From the NCBI GenBank assembly GCA_012512505.1, contig JAAZEB010000073.1:1-38404 (forward strand): a DNA stretch of 38,404 nucleotides, given 5' to 3'. The notes beneath the pieces were generated by a model. It searched no databases and was not told the origin of the DNA. It saw only the letters and a list, made by a program, of their open reading frames with translations. Position numbers and translations under genes: made by a program. Origin of the DNA: Armatimonadota bacterium. GTDB taxonomy: Bacteria; Armatimonadota; JAAZEB01. Below, piece after piece: positions 32,338 through 38,404 of this stretch (position 1 is the stretch's first letter; each line of letters opens with the position of its first letter).

Positions 32338-34785
32338 ATGAGCACATCCAGACCGATCCTGGCTCTGATCTGCGGCGTGTTGAGCCTATCCCTGGCGAGG
32401 GCCCAGGAGAACCTGCTGGTCAACCCCGGCTTCGAGCAAGTGGGCAAGGACGGCTTCTGCGCCGGGTGGGGCGGGGGCGAGTTCGGCAGCGTGGGCAAGA
32501 CGCTCTTCTTCGATACCGAAGGGGCCCGCGAGGGCCGGCACTGCCTGCGTATGGTGGGCACCCCCAACACCTGGACTACCTGTGCCGGCACGCCGATCCC
32601 GGTCAAGCCCAACACCGCCTACTGGATCACCTGGTGGTTTCGCGCGGAGCAGCCCCTCTCCAGCCGTACCTACCTCTTCCTGCAAACCAACACCGGTCAG
32701 CGCGTCTTCCCCCAGACCGACCGCCGCGGCCGCTTCGGCTGGACCCGGAACATCGTCCGCTACGTCACCCGCGCCGACGAGACGTCGCTGCAGCCGGTCT
32801 TGACGATGCACTCTTACGAGGACCCGCCGGGCACGGCCTGGTGGGATGAGGTGGGCGTTTGGGAGAAGCTGCCGCCGGATCTACAAGTGCACTACCGGGC
32901 CCAGCATCCCTGGGATGACGTCCGCGTGTCCACTGCCCGCAGCTACGCGCGCACCCCGCAGTGCGTCGTGTGGGGCGACCGCGCCGAGGCGCGCCTCTAT
33001 CCCCACACCCCGGTGCCGGCAAAGGCGCCGCGCGCGCCGGCGATCCCCCTGGCCGCTCCCGGGCGCGGCCATGACCTCTACCAGCTCGTCGTCACCCCCT
33101 CGGCGGCGATGGCGCCGGTGTCGCTGCGCTTCACCCGGCCGACAGGACCGGGGGCGATGCCGGCCGGCACCCTCCGCTACCGCGTGGCGCGGTGCGTGCC
33201 GGTGCAGGAGGTCCGCAACCCCGCCGTGCCGCTGGGCCCCACGCCAGACCCGCTGGTGGAGCCGACGGAACCGGAGCCGGTGGGGCCAAAGCAGAGCGCG
33301 CTCTTCTGGATCGAGTGGGCGCCACCGCCCGGGGGCAAGCCCGGCACCTACCGGGCAAACGTGGAGGTGCTCTCCGGGGGGAAGGTGATCGCCACCGTGC
33401 CCCTCCGGCTGCGCCGCTGGGGCTTCGACCTGCCGGCGGTACCCCACTACCGCTCGATGGTCCTCTTCGGCCTCGGCCACGCGATGCGCTTCTATCCCGG
33501 TCAGTCCGAGGAAGCGGTGTGGCGCCTGGGCTGGGAGGCGCTCTCCCGCCACCGCCTCAGCGGCTTCAACATCGCCCTCTACCCCAACGCCACCCTCCAG
33601 GATGGGAAGCTGCAGATCGACTGGACGCGCTTCGACCGGATGGTGGCCGCCGCCAAGGAGTTCGGTGCCTCGGCGATCACCCTCGGCCCGATGCTCGGCG
33701 GCGGGGCCAGCGAGGGCTGGAAGCCCTGGCGCTTCCTCGGCTTCATGCCCCTGGAAGACCCGGGCTTTGACGCAGTCTACGTGGAGCTCAACCGCCAGAT
33801 GGCCGCCCGCCTCCGCCAGGCCGGCCTCCTCGACCGCTGCTATGTCTACCCCTACGACGAGCCCGAGCCGGACTACATGGACAAGATCGCCCGCCTCTGC
33901 GACCTAGTCCACCAGGGCGACCCGGAGCTGAAGTGCCTGATGACGGTGGACCCTGCCAGCGCCGAGCCGCTGTGGGGCAAGGTGAAGGCTTGGATCGTGC
34001 CGAGCTGGAGCTTTAGCGGCGATGTCGTCGCCCAGCGCCGTGCCGCCGGCGACGAGGTGTGGGTCTACAACATGGTGGCCTCCATCGAGGATCCGGCCCT
34101 GGCCCACCGCCTCTACGCCTGGCACGCCCTGCAGGTGGATGCCCGCGGCGGCCTGCTGTGGAACTCCACCTGGTGGAACCAGATCAACCCCTGGGAGAAC
34201 CCCACCGCGGTGGCGGTGCCGGTTGGGCGCCAGCATGAAAGCCTGTACCGCTACCGCGCCGGCGAGGCCTCGCTCTTCTACCCCGATCCGGCCGGCAAGG
34301 GCCCGCTGGTTCCCGCCTTGCGCCTGCCGATGATCCGCCAGGGCGTGGAGGACTTCGACCTCCTGGTGGAGCTAGAACGGGCGTGGCGCGAGGCGGCGGC
34401 ACGGCTGCCCGCCGCCACCCGGCGGCAGGAGGTGGCCCGGCGCGCCCGCGCCGCGCTGATGGCCCCGGTGGTGCTCGATGGGGCAACGATGACCACCTGC
34501 TGGGCGCGAACAGAGGCCGTGCGGCATATCGCCGCGGCGGAACTGGAGGTGGCCCGGCAGCGCCCGGCGGTGATCGCCCACCCCACGCGTCTCGGCGCCC
34601 ACCTCGGCGTGGCCGGCTGGGCCGAGCCTGGCACCCGCCTGACGCTGAACGGGAAGTCCGTGCCCGTTGGGCGCGATGGCCGCTTCCAGCGCCGAGTCAC
34701 CGCCGCCGAGCTGGCGGCTGGCCTCCAGTGGGCAGCCGCCAAGAGCACGGCCCGCAAGAGCTGGCAGTGGGCCGGGCTGCGGTAG
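32338..34785 (+). CDS. Secreted DUF4091-family putative glycoside hydrolase
   Basis: An 815-residue exported protein. The start is ATG at 32338 with GAGGAGGGG; the signal peptide is ILALICGVLSLSLARAQ. A CBM-like jelly roll covers about 22-185 (ENLLVNPGFEQ, GAREGRHCLRMVG, TAYWITWWFR, TAWWDEVGVWE). A beta domain follows to about 375, then the DUF4091-type barrel about 375-690 (RLSGFNIALYP, CYVYPYDEPEPDYM, WIVPSWSFSG, LLWNSTWWNQINPWENP, ALRLPMIRQGVEDFDLLVELE). The acidic residues of YDEPEP are candidate catalytic groups. A small C-terminal beta module closes the protein. Last gene of the ACP/URO-D operon; a strong palindrome follows. Confidence 0.83.
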   Translation: MSTSRPILALICGVLSLSLARAQENLLVNPGFEQVGKDGFCAGWGGGEFGSVGKTLFFDTEGAREGRHCLRMVGTPNTWTTCAGTPIPVKPNTAYWITWWFRAEQPLSSRTYLFLQTNTGQRVFPQTDRRGRFGWTRNIVRYVTRADETSLQPVLTMHSYEDPPGTAWWDEVGVWEKLPPDLQVHYRAQHPWDDVRVSTARSYARTPQCVVWGDRAEARLYPHTPVPAKAPRAPAIPLAAPGRGHDLYQLVVTPSAAMAPVSLRFTRPTGPGAMPAGTLRYRVARCVPVQEVRNPAVPLGPTPDPLVEPTEPEPVGPKQSALFWIEWAPPPGGKPGTYRANVEVLSGGKVIATVPLRLRRWGFDLPAVPHYRSMVLFGLGHAMRFYPGQSEEAVWRLGWEALSRHRLSGFNIALYPNATLQDGKLQIDWTRFDRMVAAAKEFGASAITLGPMLGGGASEGWKPWRFLGFMPLEDPGFDAVYVELNRQMAARLRQAGLLDRCYVYPYDEPEPDYMDKIARLCDLVHQGDPELKCLMTVDPASAEPLWGKVKAWIVPSWSFSGDVVAQRRAAGDEVWVYNMVASIEDPALAHRLYAWHALQVDARGGLLWNSTWWNQINPWENPTAVAVPVGRQHESLYRYRAGEASLFYPDPAGKGPLVPALRLPMIRQGVEDFDLLVELERAWREAAARLPAATRRQEVARRARAALMAPVVLDGATMTTCWARTEAVRHIAAAELEVARQRPAVIAHPTRLGAHLGVAGWAEPGTRLTLNGKSVPVGRDGRFQRRVTAAELAAGLQWAAAKSTARKSWQWAGLR

Positions 34786-34821
34786 GCGTTCCGTCCGCGG
34801 CGATACCCTGGAGAAAAAGAG

Positions 34822-34865
34822 CGTGGGGCCGGCCCCACGAGAGTGAGAGGGAGGCCGGCCCCACG
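34822..34865. terminator. Terminator palindrome between convergent genes
   Basis: CGTGGGGCCGGCCCCACG (34822-34839) is a perfect 18-bp palindrome. Its right half GGCCGGCCCCACG recurs at 34853-34865. It lies between the stops of the DUF4091 gene and the convergent minus-strand gene and may end both transcripts. An A-run (GAGAAAAAGAG) on its left would be a U-run for the minus-strand message. Confidence 0.65.
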
Positions 34866-34898
34866 CACGTCGGCCGCGTTCGGGGCGCGGTGGAAACG

Positions 34899-36596
34899 CT
34901 ACTGGCCCCACACCTCCACCGAGCCTTTGTCGGTTCGGAGGATCAGGCGGCGGCCGCCGCCGGCGCCTTGCACCTGGTAATGGTACTCCTCGCCGCTGTC
35001 GTCGCTCCAGAGGAGCACCAGGCGGCCGTCACCGGCGTACCAGCGCCCTTCCTTGACGGTGGTCTGCGGGCCGCTGTCCAAGTGGAGGCTCCCGGTGTTC
35101 TGCCCGCCGGAGTTGTTGAAGGTGGAGCTGGCCATGAAGTGGTAGGTCTCGGTGCGCCGTGCGGCCCCGCCGGGCTCCAGCGTCAGGCTGGCACGGTTCT
35201 CACTGACAGTCTGCGTTTTCTGCAGCGAGTGAGATGCCCCACCGGAGCGCGTTTCCAGCCACCGCCAGGCGCCAACCACGTTGGGATCCAGCGCCTCCTG
35301 GCTGGCCCCCAGGGTGGCGAAGATCGCGCGCACCTCCTGATCGCGCGCGGTGAGGCGCTCCTTGTAGCCCAACTCGAAGAGGCAAACGGCGAACCCTTTG
35401 ATAAGCACCACGTACATGCGGGCGCGAATCGCCTTCCCCGCCTGGTTGGTGCCCTCCCAGGAGAGCGCGGCCCCCGGCTCGCTTCCCGCCTTCACCGATT
35501 CTACGTCGCCGCTGCGCTGCAGGAAGGGGGCAAGCTGCATCACCTGCCCCTCCAGGAGCTGCACCAGCCGCGGATCGTCCGGCTGGCTGAGGCCGCCGGC
35601 GGCCGCCCCGAGGATGAAGTACGCCTCGGTGGGCTGGCCGTTCTCCATGCCCGGCTTGGGGGGAATGAGCTGGTAGGCGGCATCTGGGAGAGGCTTCGCC
35701 GTCCAGGTGGCTGGGTAGCGGATGGCGATACCAACGGGGTGGCGCAGCACCTTCCAGTTGGCCTGTCGCGGGCGTGCCGCCGGCGTTCCACTCGCCGGAC
35801 GCGAGGCGCCCGCCAGGGGGTTGGCCGGCTTGCGCGCGGCCAGCGGGTTGGCCCGCTGCGCGCGGGCCGAAGCGCCCTGCTTCGCCAGCGTGTGCGTCAC
35901 GCCGCCGGTAGAGAGCTTCAGCGTCGTTCCCGCCAGGACGGCGCTGAAGGCGAACTGGTCGCCCGCGCTCTTGAAGGTGCCTACGAGCTTGCTGCCCACT
36001 TTGCGCGCGGTGAAGGGAAAGACCTGCTTGCCCAGCGTGATCGTGCCCTGATACCGGCCGCTGGCGCTTTTGACCACCACCGTCATTTCCGCGTTCTTGA
36101 ACGTGCCGATGAAGGGATCGCTGGTCCGGGCCAAGGGGTTGGACCCGGCCGCGGGCTTTGCGGGGGCGGCGGGTTTGGCCGGCGCCCCCGCTGCCGGTGC
36201 CTTGGGGTCGGGCGCGCCCCCAACGCGCGTCAGGATGAACTGCTGCCGGGCCTCTGGCTCGGGCTCCCCCGCCGCATCCAGCTCGCTCACCTCCAGCGTG
36301 ACCTTCTCTGCCTGGCGGAGGGCATGGATGGCGAAGCGGATTGGGGTGCCCGTCAGCATGGCGGTACCGGCCAGCCGGTTCCCCTCGGCGCGGGCCGTGA
36401 TCTGCAGCGTGGTTCCGTGGAAAGAGAAGGTGCCGGTAACGCTGCCCTGGGCACTCTCATCCAGCTCCAGGGTGATCGCGCCCTCTTCGCCCTCTCCGCG
36501 GTAGGTGCCGGTGAAGGTGGGGGCGGCAGCGGCAAGGCCCAGGGCCGCCAGCAGCGGCAGCACTGTTCCCAGGACAGCGGCGGTGATCGAGCGCAT
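34899..36596 (-). CDS. Secreted multi-domain protein with beta-barrel repeats and PsbP-like domain
   Basis: A 565-residue exported protein of no family I can name with certainty. The start is ATG at 36596 with TGAGGAA seven bases upstream, and a signal peptide (ITAAVLGTVLPLLAALGLAAAA). Two related small beta domains follow: about 28-130 (PTFTGTYRGEGEEGAITLEL) and about 160-235 (DPFIGTFKNAEMTVVVKS, KLVGTFKSAGDQFAF). They are separated by an Ala/Pro/Lys linker. NPLA occurs three times near the linkers. About 280-430 looks PsbP-like (WKVLRHPVGIAIRYPATWTA). About 435-565 is a lipocalin-like domain (NVVGAWRWLETRS, KEGRWYAGDGRLVLLWSDD). It has its own promoter. The role is unknown; ligand binding outside the cytoplasm is likely. 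Confidence 0.7.
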   Translation of the reverse strand: MRSITAAVLGTVLPLLAALGLAAAAPTFTGTYRGEGEEGAITLELDESAQGSVTGTFSFHGTTLQITARAEGNRLAGTAMLTGTPIRFAIHALRQAEKVTLEVSELDAAGEPEPEARQQFILTRVGGAPDPKAPAAGAPAKPAAPAKPAAGSNPLARTSDPFIGTFKNAEMTVVVKSASGRYQGTITLGKQVFPFTARKVGSKLVGTFKSAGDQFAFSAVLAGTTLKLSTGGVTHTLAKQGASARAQRANPLAARKPANPLAGASRPASGTPAARPRQANWKVLRHPVGIAIRYPATWTAKPLPDAAYQLIPPKPGMENGQPTEAYFILGAAAGGLSQPDDPRLVQLLEGQVMQLAPFLQRSGDVESVKAGSEPGAALSWEGTNQAGKAIRARMYVVLIKGFAVCLFELGYKERLTARDQEVRAIFATLGASQEALDPNVVGAWRWLETRSGGASHSLQKTQTVSENRASLTLEPGGAARRTETYHFMASSTFNNSGGQNTGSLHLDSGPQTTVKEGRWYAGDGRLVLLWSDDSGEEYHYQVQGAGGGRRLILRTDKGSVEVWGQ

Positions 36597-36672
36597 CGGT
36601 GTGTTCCTCACAATCCGGTAGGTCCGGCAGGGATCCCGGCAGCCAGGAGGGCTGGCCCTCGCCAATCGACCC

Positions 36673-36701
36673 ATCTTACTGCCTGCCCCCCGGGTTGTCA
36701 A
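36673..36701 (-). promoter_or_regulatory. Sigma-70-like promoter of the secreted multi-domain gene
   Basis: On the minus strand TTGACA (36701-36696), 17 bases, TAAGAT (36678-36673). The predicted transcription start is about 70 bases before the ATG at 36596. Confidence 0.7.
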
Positions 36702-36772
36702 GGCCCGAACAACGCCGCCACGCGTTCAGGATCGAGGCACGGTCGCCAGACGCGCACCCCCCGCCACCGACA

Positions 36773-36797
36773 GGTCGGATCGCCGGCGTCCCGCCGG
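36773..36797 (+). repeat. GGTCGGA-hairpin dispersed repeat, copy 5
   Basis: GGTCGGATC followed by GCCGGCGTCCCGCCGG; the last base differs from the other copies. It is followed by CCGTAGGAG, a motif that also flanks copies 1, 3 and 4. Confidence 0.88.
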
Positions 36798-36886
36798 TCT
36801 CCGTAGGAGTCCCCCACGCCCGGCGAGCACCCAGGAGGATGAAAATGGGGCGCCACTACTGTTAGGCGAGCAGCAAGAAACCATCT

Positions 36887-37060
36887 CCTGGGAGAGTAGC
36901 GGGGTGCCCTGGCGACGTAGCCGCCCGGCCGAAGCCCGATTGCTCGGGCACTCCGGTCCGTTGCCTGGGAGAGTAACGGAGCGCCGCAGCGATGCGGCTT
37001 CCTAACCGCCGAAGCCCGATTGCTCGGGCACTCCGGCCATCCCTCCTGGAGGAATAACAT
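36887..37060. repeat. Tandem ~80-bp repeat with tetraloop hairpins
   Basis: Two full units and a partial third. CCTGGGAGAGTA occurs at 36887 and 36964; GCCCGATTGCTCGGGC occurs at 36934-36949 and 37014-37029, exactly 80 bp apart. On the minus strand this hairpin has a GCAA loop, and on the plus strand GCCGCAGCGATGCGGC (36983-36998) has a GCGA loop; both are GNRA tetraloops. Confidence 0.85.
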
Positions 37061-37135
37061 CTCTCCGGCGGCGGACGCCTCCCACGCCGGCCGGCGTCCC
37101 GCCGGCCACTGCCCTGGACCGCGGCCACCCGCTGC

Positions 37136-37164
37136 TTGCGGGAAGATCCCGTCACTGCTATAAT
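37136..37164 (+). promoter_or_regulatory. Promoter of the MetRS gene
   Basis: TTGCGG (37136-37141), 17 bases, TATAAT (37159-37164), with an extended TGC before the -10. It is the best -10 match in the window. The transcription start is expected near 37171. Confidence 0.8.
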
Positions 37165-37170
37165 GGGACC

Positions 37171-37192
37171 GTTGGGGTCTCCCAACGTTGGG
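37171..37192 (+). promoter_or_regulatory. Alternative hairpins at the start of the MetRS leader
   Basis: GTTGGG-GTCT-CCCAAC is followed directly by GTTGGG, so the middle CCCAAC can pair with either copy. It sits at the predicted 5' end of a ~60-base leader that ends in an AAGGAGAGG ribosome site. Confidence 0.45.
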
Positions 37193-37231
37193 TGGCGGCG
37201 GTGCGGGCATTGGATCAAGGAGAGGCGACGG

Positions 37232-38404
37232 ATGTCGGATAGTTACACGCCGGTCACTGCGCGCGACCGGGAACGGCCCACGTTCCCGAAGCGGGCGGTG
37301 GTCACCGGCGGCATGCCATATGGAAATAAGGACCTGCACTTTGGGCACGTCGGCGGCGTCTTTGTGTTCGCCGACGCGTTCGCGCGCTTCCTGCGCGACC
37401 GCATCGGCCCGGAGAACGTTATCTTCGTCTCCGGCACCGATTGCTACGGCTCGCCGATTGTGGAGGACCACCGCAAGCAAACGGAGGCGGGTCAGTTCCA
37501 CGGCAGCCTGGAGGAGTTCGTTCGCCGCAACCACGAACGTCAGCGCGCCACCCTGGCGGCCTACCGGATCAGCCTGGACACGTTCGCGGCCTCCGGCCTG
37601 GAGCCCTACCAGCCGATCCACCGCGAGTTCGGCGCCTGGATCTTGCAGACGCTTTACGCCCATGGGTACCTGCAGAAGCGCACCACGCCACAGTGGTACG
37701 ACGCCGAGCGGGGCACCTTTCTCAACGGCCGACAGGTAGTGGGCCGCTGCCCGGTGCTCGGCTGCAAATCGGAAAACGCCTACGCCGACGAGTGTTCCCT
37801 GGGCCACCAGTACGATCCGCAAGACCTGATTGACCCAAAGAGCACGCTGACCGGCAAGCGCCCTGAAATGCGCGACGTTACCAACTGGTATCTGAAGGTG
37901 GATGCGTTTCGCGAGGTGCTGCGCCCCTGGTACGAGTGGCTGCGCGAGACCGGCCAGTGGCGCCCCTTCGTCGTCAGCAGCGTGCTGGAGTGGTTCGAGC
38001 CCCCCACGATCCACGTCACCCGCAACCAGGCCGAAGCCCTGGAGGCGGTGCGGCCGCAGTTGCCGCCACACGAACTGCGCGAGGGGCAAGCGCAGTCGCT
38101 GCAGCTCGTCTTCGGGCGGCTGGAGGAGATGGAGCGCGCGCGCGCCATCCTGGGCGCCGCGGCGATCCGCTATCGGGTGGGCAAAACGCTGGTGCCGTTC
38201 CGGCTCACCGGCAACCTGGAGTGGGGCCTGCCGGCGCCGGCGATTGAGGGGCTGGAGGGGCTCACTTTCTGGGTGTGGCCGGAATCGCTGTGGGCACCGA
38301 TCTCCTTTACCGCCGCCTGCCTGGAGCAGCACGGCAGAGCGCGCGAGGAATGGCGCGAGTGGTGGTGCGCAAAGGCTGCCACGGTCTACCAGTTCATCGG
38401 CGAG
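37232..38404 (+). CDS. metG: Methionyl-tRNA synthetase-like class I tRNA ligase (3' end beyond window)
   Basis: Class I aminoacyl-tRNA synthetase resembling methionine-tRNA ligase; 391 residues are present and the frame is open at the edge. The ATP-site signature is GGMPYGNKDLHFGHVGG, with HFGH for HIGH, followed by FVSGTDCYGSP. A zinc-knuckle-like segment contains CPVLGCKSENAYADECSLGH. DPKSTLTGKRPEMRDVTNWYL is characteristic of the divergent MetRS-like branch I recall from Clostridia and some other phyla. The KMSKS loop, if present, lies outside the window. The start is ATG at 37232, with AAGGAGAGG seven bases upstream. Whether it is the only MetRS of the organism cannot be told. Confidence 0.85.
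   Translation, partial: MSDSYTPVTARDRERPTFPKRAVVTGGMPYGNKDLHFGHVGGVFVFADAFARFLRDRIGPENVIFVSGTDCYGSPIVEDHRKQTEAGQFHGSLEEFVRRNHERQRATLAAYRISLDTFAASGLEPYQPIHREFGAWILQTLYAHGYLQKRTTPQWYDAERGTFLNGRQVVGRCPVLGCKSENAYADECSLGHQYDPQDLIDPKSTLTGKRPEMRDVTNWYLKVDAFREVLRPWYEWLRETGQWRPFVVSSVLEWFEPPTIHVTRNQAEALEAVRPQLPPHELREGQAQSLQLVFGRLEEMERARAILGAAAIRYRVGKTLVPFRLTGNLEWGLPAPAIEGLEGLTFWVWPESLWAPISFTAACLEQHGRAREEWREWWCAKAATVYQFIGE

Larger units (their letters stand above)
36702..37135. other. Repeat-bearing gap before the MetRS gene
   Basis: No gene is supported in this stretch between the two divergent promoters. It holds the GGTCGGA-hairpin copy at 36773, a related palindrome at 37089-37107 (GGCCGGCGTCCCGCCGGCC) and an ~80-bp tandem repeat. 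Confidence 0.6.

Noticed and set aside
34383-36806. 807-residue plus-strand ORF
   Set aside because: Mostly antisense to the secreted multi-domain gene and out of frame with the DUF4091 gene; no signal peptide, domain or ribosome site.
36887-37060. Possible CRISPR or tRNA array
   Set aside because: Two and a half units of a hairpin repeat; no cloverleaf and no uniform spacers.
37171-37231. T-box leader for the MetRS gene
   Set aside because: The leader is about 60 bases and lacks the T-box sequence.
36698-38332. 544-residue minus-strand ORF
   Set aside because: Covers repeats, a strong promoter and the MetRS gene in antisense.

Overview
The window is high-GC bacterial chromosome with dense, mostly leader-poor genes. 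A PilM-N-O-P-Q set with a secretin points to a diderm envelope. Large secreted putative glycosidases, URO-D-like proteins beside sugar genes, and abundant intergenic palindromes resemble gene content I associate with Armatimonadota or neighbouring phyla. That placement is inference from gene content only; no rRNA or complete phylogenetic marker lies in the window.

Layout. (1) 1-5.9 kb, minus strand: type IV pilus / type II secretion assembly operon pilM-pilN-pilO-pilP-pilQ, with pilQ running off the left edge. PilN, PilO and PilP carry long Met-Gly-Pro tails and PilM carries a ~155-residue Ala/Glu-rich insert with repeated SPF/NPF motifs. (2) 5.9-7.1 kb: a HAD phosphatase and, divergently, a small KGG-repeat stress protein. 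(3) 7.1-9.85 kb: a repeat-rich gap, then two tandem exported TolB-like beta-propeller paralogues, the first of which runs far into the second. (4) 9.8-13.2 kb, minus strand: yjbQ, grpB, a BaiN/HI0933 flavoprotein and a Gfo/Idh/MocA dehydrogenase, probably one transcript from a near-leaderless promoter. (5) 13.4-16.4 kb: OmpR-type response regulator and PAS-PAS histidine kinase. (6) 16.5-17.5 kb: cyclophilin-like protein overlapping dut. (7) 17.5-22.2 kb: a GH106-like glycosidase and a URO-D superfamily protein, bracketed by heptamer repeats. (8) 22.3-24.9 kb: hybrid cluster protein gene with a TGA-N6-TCA operator near -42, and a Crp/Fnr regulator just downstream. (9) 24.9-34.8 kb: glycan island with a DUF4838 protein, a PcRGLX/YetA-like protein, a cluster of palindromes, then an acyl-carrier-like protein, a second URO-D-like protein and a DUF4091 glycosidase. 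(10) 34.9-36.6 kb, minus strand: a secreted multi-domain beta-barrel/PsbP-like protein. (11) 36.6-38.4 kb: a tandem palindromic repeat and the start of a methionyl-tRNA synthetase gene cut by the right edge.

How the genes fit together: the glycan genes (regions 7 and 9) look like catabolism of a rhamnose- or uronate-containing polysaccharide, with two URO-D family proteins and a carrier protein as unexplained partners. Region 8 looks like a self-contained nitrosative/redox stress unit. At least four families of short repeats occupy the intergenic spaces: a GGTCGGA-hairpin family, a cluster of 7-9 bp palindromes, an ~80-bp tandem repeat and heptamer arrays. No tRNA, rRNA, CRISPR array or recognisable transposase was seen.
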